A stretch of DNA of 64,000 nt from Bradyrhizobium manausense. GTDB lineage: Bacteria; Pseudomonadota; Alphaproteobacteria; Rhizobiales; Xanthobacteraceae. This document shows, piece by piece, positions 24,960 through 35,919 of this stretch. Location of the stretch: positions 62,001 to 126,000 of the forward strand of contig NZ_JAFCLG010000001.1 of NCBI RefSeq assembly GCF_018129685.1, given 5' to 3'. Position numbers and translations under genes: made by a program. How positions within the stretch are numbered: the first letter of the stretch is position 1; each line of letters starts with the position of its first letter. The notes beneath the pieces are model-generated. The model was not told where the DNA came from, did not search any database, and was given only the letters and a program-made list of their open reading frames with translations.

Positions 24960-25021
24960 CATTGCGAGCACCGTGAAGCAATCGAATTTTTTTCCGTGTC
25001 CGGATTCCGATTGCCTCGCTC
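24960..25021. repeat. Degenerate REP-like palindrome adjoining a direct repeat
   Basis: CATTGCGAG and GAAGCAATCGAAT on the left are mirrored by ATTCCGATTGC and CTCGCTCG on the right around a T-rich loop. The sequence resembles the CATTGCGAGC...GAAGCAATCC dispersed elements common in Bradyrhizobiaceae (family knowledge). It abuts the first copy of the 92-bp direct repeat. Confidence 0.6.
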
Positions 25022-25113
25022 GAATAAACCAATCGGCAAGATTTGGTTTGCGCTGATTTTTGCGATTCCGATTCGTTCTTTGTGAACGAAATGGAGTCAG
25101 ATGCAGAACGAAA
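25022..25113 (+). repeat. Direct repeat copy 1 (92 bp) flanking a hydrolase gene
   Basis: It starts GAATAAACCAAT and ends GCAGAACGAAA. It matches copy 2 (25774-25865) over 92 bases with no gaps and about 12 differences. Internally it contains the perfect inverted repeat TTCGTTC-TTTGT-GAACGAA. Confidence 0.92.
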
Positions 25114-25138
25114 GTTGCTATGCAGGCGAGAGCAGTGA

Positions 25139-25750
25139 ATGCACTCACACGATCACAGCCTACTAGGGGCCGAAAGGTTGGATCACACCCCGCTGCTGAT
25201 GCTTCATGGCTCTGGCGGGACGGAGCAGAACATGGTGCCGCTCGCCGGCCAATTTGCACCATCCTCGATGGCGGTCGCGGTTCGGGGCAGCATGCCTTGG
25301 GAAGGTGGCTTTGCATTCTTTCGCCGGTTCGAGGATCGATCCATCGATGAGCGCGACCTCCTTGCCCGTGCCGGTCGGCTCGCCGACGACGTGGCCCAAT
25401 TCGGCATAGATTATCGCTTCCCCAAACCTCCGATTGCCATTGGCTTTTCGAACGGTGCAATCATGGCGGCTGCACTGCTCATGCTCTATCCCAGGTGTCT
25501 CTCGGCTGCCGTTCTTCTCAGGCCGTTGTCCCCGTTCGCCACCGATCCAGGCACGCGCCTTCCGCGGACACCAGTCCTCATCCTCGACGGCCATCACGAC
25601 GAGAGGCGATCGCCTGGCGATGGGGCCCGCTTGGCAAGACGTCTGGCTCACGTGGGTGCAGAGATTACGCACCACCAGCTTCCAACGGGTCATTCGATCA
25701 CCGAGGATGATCTTCGCCTGGGGCGGGAATGGCTGAGACCGCTGCTTTAA
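25139..25750 (+). CDS. Alpha/beta hydrolase (phospholipase/carboxylesterase type)
   Basis: The 203-residue hydrolase has the oxyanion segment LMLHGSGGTEQNM, the nucleophile elbow IGFSNGAIMAAAL (Ser), the acid region VLILDGHHDERR and the catalytic His in LPTGHSITEDDL. This is the short esterase/dienelactone-hydrolase-like fold, cytoplasmic and without a signal peptide. The gene lies exactly between two 92-bp direct repeats, with only 25 and 23 bases on either side, so it may have arrived or moved as a unit. ATG 25139 has no strong ribosome site. The natural substrate is unknown. Confidence 0.8.
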   Translation: MHSHDHSLLGAERLDHTPLLMLHGSGGTEQNMVPLAGQFAPSSMAVAVRGSMPWEGGFAFFRRFEDRSIDERDLLARAGRLADDVAQFGIDYRFPKPPIAIGFSNGAIMAAALLMLYPRCLSAAVLLRPLSPFATDPGTRLPRTPVLILDGHHDERRSPGDGARLARRLAHVGAEITHHQLPTGHSITEDDLRLGREWLRPLL

Positions 25751-25773
25751 CAAGGCGGGTGGGGTGGAGGACG

Positions 25774-25865
25774 GAATAAACCAATTGTCAGGATCTGGTG
25801 TGTGCCGATTTTCACGATTCCGATTCGTTCTTTGAGAACGGAATGGAGTCGGATGCAGAACGAAA
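25774..25865 (+). repeat. Direct repeat copy 2 (92 bp) flanking a hydrolase gene
   Basis: It has the same boundaries as copy 1, is gap-free and about 87% identical by eye. The inner palindrome reads TTCGTTC-TTTGA-GAACGGA here, with one arm mismatch. It lies between the hydrolase and the glnA terminator. Confidence 0.92.
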
Positions 25866-25878
25866 ATCGACGGCCGCA

Positions 25879-25907
25879 AACAAAAAGGCGCCCCAAAGGG
25901 CGCCTTT
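25879..25907 (-). terminator. Rho-independent terminator of glnA
   Basis: On the minus strand AAAGGCGCCC-TTTG-GGGCGCCTTTTT forms a strong stem ending in a U-tract, beginning 22 bases after the glnA stop codon. Confidence 0.9.
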
Positions 25908-25929
25908 CGCATTCGTGATCTCGAGCCGC

Positions 25930-27339
25930 TTAGCCCGAATAGTACATCTCGAACTCGACCGGATGCGGGGTCATCTCGAAGCGGGCGACTTCGGTCATCT
26001 TCAGCTCGATATAGGCGTCGATGAAGTCGTCGTCGAACACGCCGCCGGCCTTGAGGAAGCCGCGATCCTTGTCGAGGTTCTCGAGCGCCTCGCGGAGCGA
26101 ACCGCAGACCGTCGGGATCTGCTTCAGCTCCTCCTTCGGCAGATCGTAGAGGTCCTTGTCCATCGCCGGACCCGGATCCATTTTGTTCTTGATGCCGTCG
26201 AGACCGGCCATCAGCATCGCGGCGAAGCCGAGATAGGGATTGGCCATCGGATCGGGGAAGCGCACCTCGACACGCTTGGCCTTCGGCGAAGCGGTGTAGG
26301 GGATGCGGCAGGAGGCCGAACGGTTGCGCGCCGAGTAGGCGAGCAGCACGGGGGCCTCATAGCCCGGGACCAGACGCTTGTAGGAGTTGGTCGACGGGTT
26401 GGTGAAGGCGTTGATCGCCTTGGCGTGCTTGATGATGCCGCCGATATAGTGGAGGCAGGTCTCTGACAGGTCGGCATATTTGTTGCCGGCGAACACCGGC
26501 TTGCCGTCCTTCCAGATCGACTGGTGCACGTGCATGCCCGAGCCGTTGTCGCCATAGACCGGCTTCGGCATGAAGGTGGCGGTCTTGCCGTAGATGTGCG
26601 CAACCTGGTGGATGCAGTATTTGTAGATCTGCATGTGGTCGGCCATCAGCGTCAGCGTGTCGAACTTCATGCCGAGCTCGTGCTGGGCGGAAGCGACTTC
26701 GTGATGATGCTTCTCGACCTTGACGCCCATCTTGGCCATGGCGCCGAGCATCTCCGAGCGCATGTCCTGCACCGAGTCCTGCGGGGGAACGGGGAAGTAA
26801 CCCCCTTTGGTGCGAACGCGGTGGCCGAGATTGCCGCCTTCATATTCGGTGTCGGAGTTGATCGGCAGCTCCGAGGAGTCGAGCCGGAAACCGGTCTTGT
26901 AGGGGTCGGTCGAATAGCGCACGTCGTCGAACACGAAGAATTCGGCTTCGGGGCCGACGAACACGCTGTCGCCCACGCCCATCGACTTCACCATGGCTTC
27001 CGCCTTCTTGGCGATGCCGCGGGGGTCGCGGTTGTAGGGCTCGCCAGTGGTCGGCTCGAGCACGTCGCAGGTGATGACCATGGTGGTCTCGGCGAAGAAC
27101 GGGTCGATCGTCGCAGTCACCGGATCGGGCATCAGGCACATGTCGGACTCGTTGATCGCCTTCCAGCCGGCGATCGAGGAACCGTCGAACATCGTTCCTT
27201 CGGCGAAAATATCCTCGTCGATCATGCTGACGTCGAACGTCACGTGCTGCCACTTGCCGCGCGGATCGGTGAAGCGCAGGTCGACGTACTTAACGTCGTT
27301 GTCCTTGATTGCTTTCAGGACGTCTTTGGCGGTCTTCAT
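25930..27339 (-). CDS. glnA: Glutamine synthetase type I
   Basis: The 469-residue GSI forms a dodecamer that joins ammonia to glutamate using ATP. Visible features are [19 protein letters not shown] near the N-terminus, the [19 protein letters not shown] metal and glutamate site, [19 protein letters not shown], and [10 protein letters not shown]. Tyr398 in [11 protein letters not shown] is the adenylylation target, so GlnE control is expected. ATG 27339 follows an AAGGGG ribosome site. It lies 151 bases downstream of glnB on the same strand, the classic rhizobial glnBA pair, and is followed by a terminator at 25879. Confidence 0.97.
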   Translation of the reverse strand: MKTAKDVLKAIKDNDVKYVDLRFTDPRGKWQHVTFDVSMIDEDIFAEGTMFDGSSIAGWKAINESDMCLMPDPVTATIDPFFAETTMVITCDVLEPTTGEPYNRDPRGIAKKAEAMVKSMGVGDSVFVGPEAEFFVFDDVRYSTDPYKTGFRLDSSELPINSDTEYEGGNLGHRVRTKGGYFPVPPQDSVQDMRSEMLGAMAKMGVKVEKHHHEVASAQHELGMKFDTLTLMADHMQIYKYCIHQVAHIYGKTATFMPKPVYGDNGSGMHVHQSIWKDGKPVFAGNKYADLSETCLHYIGGIIKHAKAINAFTNPSTNSYKRLVPGYEAPVLLAYSARNRSASCRIPYTASPKAKRVEVRFPDPMANPYLGFAAMLMAGLDGIKNKMDPGPAMDKDLYDLPKEELKQIPTVCGSLREALENLDKDRGFLKAGGVFDDDFIDAYIELKMTEVARFEMTPHPVEFEMYYSG

Positions 27340-27490
27340 GCATACCCCTTTTGGCTCTGCGGGACGGTTTCCAGATGAGCAGATTCGTTCTCGCTTTCGG
27401 CGAGTTTTGCGCAACCGCACAAACGAAATCAGGCCGCCAAAGCAGCCTTTTTTCTTTCAGAGTGTCGCAAGATTCGGGATAGCACCCGGC

Positions 27491-28209
<719 letters not shown>

Positions 28210-29709
28210 ATGGAAGTTCTGACCAACGCGGAAATGCAGCGGGCCGACCAGCTCTCGATCGCGGCCGGCACGCCCGGCTTCAAGCTGATGCTGAGCGCCG
28301 GCCAGGCGGTCGCGGCAGCCGCAAGCGCGCTGGTCGAGGAGGGGACGATCCTGATCGTCGCAGGCCCCGGCAACAACGGCGGTGACGGTTTTGTCGCAGC
28401 CGCCGAGCTCGCCGCGCAAGGGCGCGAGGTCTCGATCATCCTGATGTGCGAGCGCGACCAGCTGCAGGGCGACGCGGCCTCGGCGGCGCGCGGCTGGAAG
28501 CATCCAGTGCTGCCGTTCAATCCGCAGGCGATCGGCAAGCCCGCGCTGATCATCGATGCGCTGTTCGGTGCGGGCCTCAGCCGGCCCGTCGACGGCGAGG
28601 CGCGCGCGATGATCGAGGCGATCAACGCCAACGACGCGCCGGTGCTCGCCGTCGATCTGCCCAGCGGCGTCAACGGCACCAATGCGGCCGTGCTCGGCGT
28701 CGCGGTGAACGCCACCGAGACGATCACCTTCTTCCGCAAGAAGCCCGCGCATCTGTTGCTGCCGGGGCGGATGCATTGCGGTCGGGTGCGCGTCGCCGAC
28801 ATCGGTATCGAGGCACAGGTGCTCGGCGAGATCGCGCCGCGGATTTTCGAGAACGATCCGGATTTCTGGGGCGCAGCCTTCCCGGTGCCGCGCATCGACG
28901 GCCACAAATACGCGCGCGGCCATGTGCTGGCGGTGTCGGGCGACGCCGCCGCCACCGGTGCTGCACGGCTTGCCGCGCGTGGCGCCTTGCGCGCTGGCGC
29001 GGGCCTCGTGACGCTCGCAACGCCGCGCGATGCCCTCGTGATCAATGCGAGCGCGCTGACGGCTGTGATGGTTCGCCCCGTCGACACCGTGGTCGAATTC
29101 GCCGAGCTGCTCGGCGACGTCAGATACAATACCTGCATGATTGGCCCCGGCACCGGCGTCGGCGATCGCACCCGCGACATGGTTCATAGCGCGATTGCGG
29201 CGCAGCGCCATGTCGTGCTCGATGCGGATGCGCTGACGAGCTTTGCAGCGAATCCCGAGCGGCTGTTTGAATCGATCAAGTCCGTACCCGAGGCCCAGGT
29301 GGTGCTGACGCCACACGAGGGCGAGTTTCCGCGGCTGTTTTCCGACCTCAGCAACAAGACACCCGGGCGTTCGAAGCTGGAGCGCGTGCGCGCTGCTGCC
29401 GAACGCTCCGGCGCCATCGTGCTTTTGAAGGGCCCTGACACCACGATCGCCGCGCCCGACGGCCGCGCCACCATTGCCGCCAACGCGCCGCCATGGCTTG
29501 CCACCGCGGGCGCCGGCGACGTGCTCGCCGGTATCATCTCCGGTCTCCTGGCGCAGGGCGTGCCGGCGTTCGAAGCCGCCAGCATCGGCGTCTGGATGCA
29601 CGGCGAGGCGGCAAGCGAAGCAGGGCCGGGTCTGATCGCCGAAGATCTCACCGAGACGCTGCCGGCGGTGCACCGGCGGATCTATCATGCGCTCGGGATC
29701 GAGTATTGA
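28210..29709 (+). CDS. nnr: Bifunctional NAD(P)H-hydrate epimerase / ADP-dependent dehydratase
   Basis: The 499-residue enzyme repairs hydrated NADH and NADPH (NAD(P)HX). The N-terminal YjeF_N epimerase (about 1-210) has IVAGPGNNGGDGFVAA and VLAVDLPSGVNGTN. The C-terminal carbohydrate-kinase-like dehydratase (about 230-495) has KYARGHVLAVSGD, MIGPGTGVG, LTPHEGEFPRLF and the ATAGAGDVLAGIISGLL motif. ATG 28210 follows AGGGAAG and gives the family N-terminus MEVLTNAEMQRAD. It overlaps the next gene by one base and is divergent from glnB. Confidence 0.95.
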   Translation: MEVLTNAEMQRADQLSIAAGTPGFKLMLSAGQAVAAAASALVEEGTILIVAGPGNNGGDGFVAAAELAAQGREVSIILMCERDQLQGDAASAARGWKHPVLPFNPQAIGKPALIIDALFGAGLSRPVDGEARAMIEAINANDAPVLAVDLPSGVNGTNAAVLGVAVNATETITFFRKKPAHLLLPGRMHCGRVRVADIGIEAQVLGEIAPRIFENDPDFWGAAFPVPRIDGHKYARGHVLAVSGDAAATGAARLAARGALRAGAGLVTLATPRDALVINASALTAVMVRPVDTVVEFAELLGDVRYNTCMIGPGTGVGDRTRDMVHSAIAAQRHVVLDADALTSFAANPERLFESIKSVPEAQVVLTPHEGEFPRLFSDLSNKTPGRSKLERVRAAAERSGAIVLLKGPDTTIAAPDGRATIAANAPPWLATAGAGDVLAGIISGLLAQGVPAFEAASIGVWMHGEAASEAGPGLIAEDLTETLPAVHRRIYHALGIEY

Positions 29710-30152
29710 TGCTCAGACAGCTTGCGCAGACCGACATGGGTGCAGCGGCGCAGGTCCATCGGATCGCGTTCGATCACGCCATGCCATGGCTGGCCGGGCT
29801 GCACACGCCCGACGAGGATCACTGGTTCTATCGCGAGCGCGTCTTCCCGACCTGTCACGTCTGGGGATGCTTCACTGGCGAAGAGCTCAGCGGGATCATT
29901 GCGTTCAATGATGGATGGATCGAGCAGTTCTACGTCCGTCCCACCGCGCATGGGCGCGGCATCGGCACCGAACTTCTCCGCGTCGCCACCGACACTTTTG
30001 AGCGACTCGAACTCTGGACCTTCCAGCGCAACACGCGGGCGCGGCGATTTTACGAAGCGCGCGGCTTCGTGTTGGCCGAGGAAACGGACGGAACGCGGAA
30101 CGAGGAGAAGGAACCCGATGCGCGCTACGTTTGGACGCGACCGGGCCGCTAG
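29709..30152 (+). CDS. GNAT family N-acetyltransferase
   Basis: The 147-residue GNAT enzyme has ELSGIIAFNDGWIEQFYV (beta-4 strand), the acetyl-CoA binding PTAHGRGIGTELLRVA (Q/RxxGxG/A motif) and LWTFQRNTRARRFYEARGF. The acceptor substrate is unknown. Its ATG shares a base with the nnr stop (TGATG), indicating translational coupling. Its longer upstream frame is antisense noise within nnr. The last codon is two bases before the convergent multicopper-oxidase-like gene. Confidence 0.85.
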   Translation: MLRQLAQTDMGAAAQVHRIAFDHAMPWLAGLHTPDEDHWFYRERVFPTCHVWGCFTGEELSGIIAFNDGWIEQFYVRPTAHGRGIGTELLRVATDTFERLELWTFQRNTRARRFYEARGFVLAEETDGTRNEEKEPDARYVWTRPGR

Positions 30153-30153
30153 C

Positions 30154-31470
30154 TTACTCCACTGCGTACCACCGCACGAGCCGCGGCGCCGCCCAATCAG
30201 TCACGATGGCTTCGATTAGCCAGCGCCCCGGCGAGGTCGCGGCGAACGCGATGCGCTGGGTCTGACCGGGCTCGATGGCGAGCGTGTCGAGCCAGTAAGG
30301 CTTCCAGCCGTCGTCGAGCCGGTCAAGCAGGCGGAAATGGTGGCCGTGCAAATGGAAGACGGTCGTCGCAGGGGCGGGGTTTTTCACAGCCATCACGACG
30401 GTGCGTCCGAGCTTGGCGCGGAAGGCGGGGGCGGACGCCGTGGAGAAATTGGCCGTCCGGGCCCAGCCGGCCTCAATCCCGCCGAGCGCGACATCGAACC
30501 GCAGGGCGCCCTTGAGGTCGAGTTTTTCGGGCAGGTCGTTCGACGGCAGCGGTTGCGGCGATGGCAGCGGAGCGCGCCGCTCAAGCCTGCCGGAGACCGC
30601 CAGGCGCCCGACCGGACGTGCCTCCTTGCCATCATGCAGCACGAAGGGCGCCGAAACAGCCGCATCCACAAAGGCATCGGCGCGCGCGCCGGGGGCCAGC
30701 ACGAGCGCGCCGTTGCGGGCCGGGAACGGTTCGGCCGGCTGGCCATCCAGGGCCATCACGTGGACCTCATGCCCCTCCAATTTGATAGCCAGAACAGAGC
30801 GTTGCGAGCCATTGATGAAGCGGAGCCGCAGCCGCTCGCCTGCGGAAGCTGAGAGTTCAAATGAAGCCCGTCCGTTGAGCGTGTAGAGCGGCGTCGCGTC
30901 CCTGGGATCCCGGCCCGGCGGAAGTGCAGTGCCATCCGGCTTCAGGCGCCATTCCTCGATCAGGAGGACCTCGTCTCGATCGGTGGTGGGCGGGCTCGTC
31001 TCCGCGGCGAGGATCGGGAGCGGGCGGGCCGGTTGGCTCAGCCGGTCCTCAAAGAGGCAGAAGTTGGCAAGCAGGGTTCCCGCGTTTGGTATTGAAATAA
31101 TTGATGTTTCGGTCGAGCCCGGCGCGGTCGGCGCCCGTCCCGCCAGCGGATCCGGCATGGTCGGGCCATCGATGCCGTACCAGGCTGGTGCAATCGGCAC
31201 AGGCAGGTCGTTCCGAAACACCACTTCGCAGCGATCTCCGCGCTTGAAACGGACATTCCCGATATGGCTTGCCGCCGCTAGTTCCCAGATCGGTGTAGCC
31301 GCCTGATCCGGCCGCAGAGCCAGCGTGGCTGGCCTTGCCTGAAGCAGGACCTGCGCGGTCGGAAGCGGGGATGCGCCGCCGGCCATCAGCCCGGCGGCCG
31401 TAGCTCCCAGTGAGGTGCCAAGCCCAGCCAAAACCTCGCGCCGGGTCGGGTCAAAAATCCGCGGTTTCAT
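30154..31470 (-). CDS. Multicopper-oxidase-fold protein without copper ligands (SufI/FtsP-like)
   Basis: The 438-residue exported protein has a twin-arginine signal (DPTRREVLAGLGTSLG) and three cupredoxin-like domains. The N-terminal copper motif (HWHG) is replaced by PAWYGIDGPTMPD, and the C-terminal HCHxxxH motif by RWLIEAIV; only FHLHGHHFRLLDR keeps His residues. It therefore probably cannot bind the usual four coppers, like E. coli SufI/FtsP, which works structurally in cell division. Calling it a copper oxidase would be misleading. It is convergent with the GNAT gene and divergent from tRNA-Leu. Confidence 0.8.
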   Translation of the reverse strand: MKPRIFDPTRREVLAGLGTSLGATAAGLMAGGASPLPTAQVLLQARPATLALRPDQAATPIWELAAASHIGNVRFKRGDRCEVVFRNDLPVPIAPAWYGIDGPTMPDPLAGRAPTAPGSTETSIISIPNAGTLLANFCLFEDRLSQPARPLPILAAETSPPTTDRDEVLLIEEWRLKPDGTALPPGRDPRDATPLYTLNGRASFELSASAGERLRLRFINGSQRSVLAIKLEGHEVHVMALDGQPAEPFPARNGALVLAPGARADAFVDAAVSAPFVLHDGKEARPVGRLAVSGRLERRAPLPSPQPLPSNDLPEKLDLKGALRFDVALGGIEAGWARTANFSTASAPAFRAKLGRTVVMAVKNPAPATTVFHLHGHHFRLLDRLDDGWKPYWLDTLAIEPGQTQRIAFAATSPGRWLIEAIVTDWAAPRLVRWYAVE

Positions 31471-31549
31471 GGCCCGATCCGGACCACGCGGCGCTGGATA
31501 AGTCCAGCCGCGATGCCTACCTGAAGGATGCTTCCATCAGGCCATTTTT

Positions 31550-31580
31550 TTGCTGCGAACGGTCGGGCACATGCTATAAG
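31550..31580 (+). promoter_or_regulatory. Candidate promoter of tRNA-Leu
   Basis: TTGCTG at 31550-31555 and TATAAG at 31575-31580 are separated by 19 bases (18 if CTATAA is taken as the -10), about 45 bases ahead of the tRNA. Confidence 0.45.
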
Positions 31581-31624
31581 CCCGGCCGCCCGCGGCATCG
31601 CGGCCGGTCTAGATGCGAATTCAC

Positions 31625-31709
31625 GCGGGCGTGGCGGAACTGGTAGACGCGCTGGATTTAGGTTCCAGTGACGAAAGTTGTGGGGGTTCGAGTCCCTCCG
31701 CCCGCACCA
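31625..31709 (+). tRNA. tRNA-Leu (anticodon UAG)
   Basis: The acceptor GCGGGCG pairs with CGCCCGC at the 3' end, followed by ACCA encoded in the DNA. The anticodon stem-loop is CTGGA-TTTAGGT-TCCAG with TAG at the centre. A long class II variable arm (TGACGAAAGTTG) and GGTTCGAGTCC T-loop confirm a leucine tRNA of 85 nucleotides including CCA. Confidence 0.96.
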
Positions 31710-31889
31710 AGCGCTTATCGCGTTTGCACGGATTACTGAGGGGCCTTGCTCCGCGCGGATCCTTTTCCGTCTGGGGCCGGGCTCGATGAACCACCGGCGT
31801 TGAGGCGTTTTGCCTTGCGCAGGATCGATTAATGACAGCGTCCCGACGCGATAGCGTGCCGGGACCGAACGAGAAGAAGATTGGACGCC

Positions 31890-33248
31890 ATGCAGGTCAC
31901 AGAAACCCTCTCGGAAGGTTTGAAGCGCGAGTTCAAGATCAGCGTTCCCGCGTCTGATCTCGACGCCAAGGCTGGTGCCAAGCTCGTCGACCTGAAGGAC
32001 AAGGTCCGCCTCAACGGCTTCCGTCCCGGCAAGGTGCCGGTCACTCATCTCAAGAAGGTCTATGGTCGCTCGGTGATGGCCGAGACCATTGACCAGACTA
32101 TCCGCGACACCAACACCCAGCTGTTCTCCGAGCGTGGCTTCAAGCTCGCGACCGAGCCGAAGATCACGATGCCGACCGAGCAGGCCGAGGTCGAGGAGCT
32201 TCTCAAAGGCAAGACCGACCTGACCTACACGGTCGCGATCGAAGTCGTGCCCGCAATCACGCTCGCCGACTTCAAGTCATTCCAGGTCGAGAAGCCCGTC
32301 GCCGACGTGTCCGATTCGGACGTCGACGAGGCGATCAAGCGCATCGCCGACAGCAACCGCGGTTATGCGGCCAAGGCTGAGGGCGAGAAGGCCGCCTCGG
32401 GCGACCGCGTCACCATCAACTTCAAGGGCACCATCAACGGCGAAGCCTTTGAGGGTGGCACCGGTGAGGGCATCCAGGTCGCGATCGGCTCCAACACATT
32501 CATCCCGGGCTTCGAGGAGCAACTGATCGGCATCGGCGCAAACGAGACGCGCACGCTGAAGGTGACGTTCCCCAAGAACTACATGAGCGAGAAGCTCGCT
32601 GGTCAGCCGGCCGAGTTCGAGACCACGGCGACGCTGATCGAGGCGCCGCAGGATCTCACGATCGACGACGAGTTCGCCAAGACGCTTGGGCTCGAATCGC
32701 TGGACAAGCTGAAGGAAGCCGCGCGCGAGCGTCTGGTCGCCGAGTACGCCGGCGCCACGCGCCAGCGCGTCAAGCGCGCGCTGCTCGACCGTCTCGACGA
32801 GGCGCACCGCTTCGAGGCGCCGCCCTCGCTCGTCGAGGAGGAGTTCAATCTGATGTGGAACTCGGTCAAGGCCGAGATGGAATCCGCTGGCAAGACCTTC
32901 GCCGACGAGGACACCACCGAGGAGAAGGCGAAGGAAGAGTACCGCAAGATCGCCGACCGCCGCGTGCGTCTCGGTCTCGTGCTCTCCGAGATCGGCGAGA
33001 AGAACAAGATCACCGTGACCGACGACGAGGTCGGCCGCGCCGTGATCGAGCGGGCCCGCCAGATGCCGGGCCGCGAGAAGGAGGTCTGGGACTTCTATCG
33101 CAACAACGCCCAGGCGCTGGCCCAGCTTCGTGCACCGATCTACGAGGACAAGGTCGTCGATTTCATCCTCGAGCTTGCCAACGTGACCGAGAAGAAGGTC
33201 TCGCGCGAGGATCTGTACAAGGACGAAGACGAAAAGACTGCAGCCTGA
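31890..33248 (+). CDS. tig: Trigger factor
   Basis: The 452-residue ribosome-bound chaperone and prolyl isomerase has an N-terminal domain with the ribosome-docking GFRPGKVP motif (about 45-52), a FKBP-type isomerase domain ([20 protein letters not shown], about 170-250) and a long helical C-terminal chaperone domain. ATG 31890 gives the standard [15 protein letters not shown] start. It heads the tig-clpP-clpX-lon block, on the same strand but with its own terminator at 33302. Confidence 0.96.
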   Translation: MQVTETLSEGLKREFKISVPASDLDAKAGAKLVDLKDKVRLNGFRPGKVPVTHLKKVYGRSVMAETIDQTIRDTNTQLFSERGFKLATEPKITMPTEQAEVEELLKGKTDLTYTVAIEVVPAITLADFKSFQVEKPVADVSDSDVDEAIKRIADSNRGYAAKAEGEKAASGDRVTINFKGTINGEAFEGGTGEGIQVAIGSNTFIPGFEEQLIGIGANETRTLKVTFPKNYMSEKLAGQPAEFETTATLIEAPQDLTIDDEFAKTLGLESLDKLKEAARERLVAEYAGATRQRVKRALLDRLDEAHRFEAPPSLVEEEFNLMWNSVKAEMESAGKTFADEDTTEEKAKEEYRKIADRRVRLGLVLSEIGEKNKITVTDDEVGRAVIERARQMPGREKEVWDFYRNNAQALAQLRAPIYEDKVVDFILELANVTEKKVSREDLYKDEDEKTAA

Positions 33249-33565
33249 AGGCTTTGAGCAGCTCTCTTAAGGAAGCCTTCCATTAAGGATGATCCGCGCA
33301 CGGCCCAGCTAGCCAGATGGCCGGCTGGGCCTTTTTGCGAGAATCAGCTTCAAGTGACCCAAAGGGCCGGATGGATTAAGCCTTAATTCGCTCCGCACTT
33401 GTCTGGCGCAAATTGCGCTATATCTGTCGGTACCTACGCGTTCTACCTCTACCAACTTCCTGCATCACGGGACGTCCATCGGCCTTCCGGCACATCCAGT
33501 CCAACCGGCAGCCAGGAATTGCAGCCAAGACTGGCGATGTCCGCCTCTAAAACCCTAGGTGACTC
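33249..33565. other. 317-bp gap between tig and clpP
   Basis: This holds the tig terminator (33302-33336) and then about 230 bases of leader for clpP. No small gene, tRNA or recognisable heat-shock promoter could be supported. Confidence 0.6.
33302..33336 (+). terminator. Rho-independent terminator of tig
   Basis: GGCCCAGC and GCTGGGCC form a strong stem around a 14-base loop that can itself pair (GGCC), followed by TTTTT. Confidence 0.88.
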
Positions 33566-34198
33566 ATGCGCGATCCGGTTGAAACCTACATGAACCTCGT
33601 GCCCATGGTGGTCGAGCAGACCAACCGTGGCGAGCGCGCCTACGATATTTTCTCGCGCCTGCTGAAGGAGCGTATCATCTTCGTGACCGGGCCGGTCGAG
33701 GACGGCATGTCGACGCTGATCGTCGCGCAGCTGTTGTTCCTTGAAGCGGAAAATCCGAAGAAGGAAATCTCGATGTACATCAACTCGCCGGGCGGCGTGG
33801 TGACGTCGGGCCTTGCGATCTACGACACCATGCAGTTCATCCGTCCGCCGGTCTCGACGCTGTGCACCGGCCAGGCGGCCTCGATGGGCTCGCTGCTGCT
33901 GGCCGCCGGCGAGAAGGACATGCGCTTCTCGCTGCCGAATTCACGCATCATGGTGCACCAGCCCTCCGGCGGCTTCCAGGGCCAGGCTACCGACATCATG
34001 CTGCACGCCCAGGAAATCCTGAACCTGAAGAAGCGGCTCAACGAAATCTACGTGAAGCACACCGGCCAGACCTACAAGACGATCGAGGACGCGTTGGAAC
34101 GCGACAAGTTCCTGACCGCCAACGACGCGAGGGACTTCGGTCTCGTCGACAAGGTCATCGAAAAGCGCGCCGAAGAGCCGGCGGCGAAGCCCCAGTAG
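33566..34198 (+). CDS. clpP: ATP-dependent Clp protease proteolytic subunit
   Basis: The 210-residue serine protease assembles as a double heptamer and partners ClpX or ClpA. The catalytic triad is visible as Ser106 (GQAASMGSL), His131 (IMVHQPSGG) and Asp180 (LERDKFLTA). ATG 33566 starts [15 protein letters not shown], the usual alphaproteobacterial N-terminus with a short propeptide. It lies between tig and clpX. A GC-rich hairpin follows at 34217. Confidence 0.97.
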   Translation: MRDPVETYMNLVPMVVEQTNRGERAYDIFSRLLKERIIFVTGPVEDGMSTLIVAQLLFLEAENPKKEISMYINSPGGVVTSGLAIYDTMQFIRPPVSTLCTGQAASMGSLLLAAGEKDMRFSLPNSRIMVHQPSGGFQGQATDIMLHAQEILNLKKRLNEIYVKHTGQTYKTIEDALERDKFLTANDARDFGLVDKVIEKRAEEPAAKPQ

Positions 34199-34647
34199 CA
34201 TTACCGGGACGGCAACGGCGAGCCCCGGATTGAGCGGGGTTCGCCAGCACGGCGTTCACGTCGGGAACGCGTTCGCATGGCGCGAAAAGCCATTTTTGCG
34301 CCCTGCGACAGGCAGAAAGTTCCGCTTTCGTGCTCGTTTTTTCGTGGTAATCCAGCAACGTCGGGGTGATTTCGGTCACTTCACCCGTGCCAAGACCTGA
34401 AATCACGGTATTGTAACGGGTAGCCGACGACCCCCGATTAGCGAATTCTTGATCATCGGGTGACAGCATGGTTGGCTACGAATGATCGGCTATGATCGCG
34501 GAGAATCGAGTGACCGTGATTCGCACGGCGATGTAACGCGTAGGGTCTTTTTTGGTACGGAATTTGCTCTATTTGAGTCCCTTACCCGCAAACGTTTCGG
34601 GATGGGACGATCGAGCGGACGGGATCGAACCGCGGACGGAGACATGA
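34199..34647. other. 449-bp non-coding gap between clpP and clpX
   Basis: It contains a strong hairpin close to clpP, then AT-richer DNA (34440-34580) that probably holds the clpX promoter; no clear box pair was found. No plausible gene was found on either strand: the longest minus-strand frame overlaps the end of clpP and has no recognisable product. Confidence 0.6.
34217..34245 (+). terminator. GC-rich hairpin after clpP
   Basis: GGCGAGCCCCG-GATTGAG-CGGGGTTCGCC forms an 11-bp stem with one G-U pair, 18 bases after the clpP stop. There is no U-tract directly behind it, so it may be a processing or stabilising hairpin rather than a terminator. Confidence 0.5.

Positions 34648-35919
<1,272 letters not shown>

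Noticed and set aside
24027..25460. 477-codon minus-strand frame
   Set aside because: It runs through a gene start region, an intergenic palindrome and the direct repeat, and is antisense to the PuuD-like gene.
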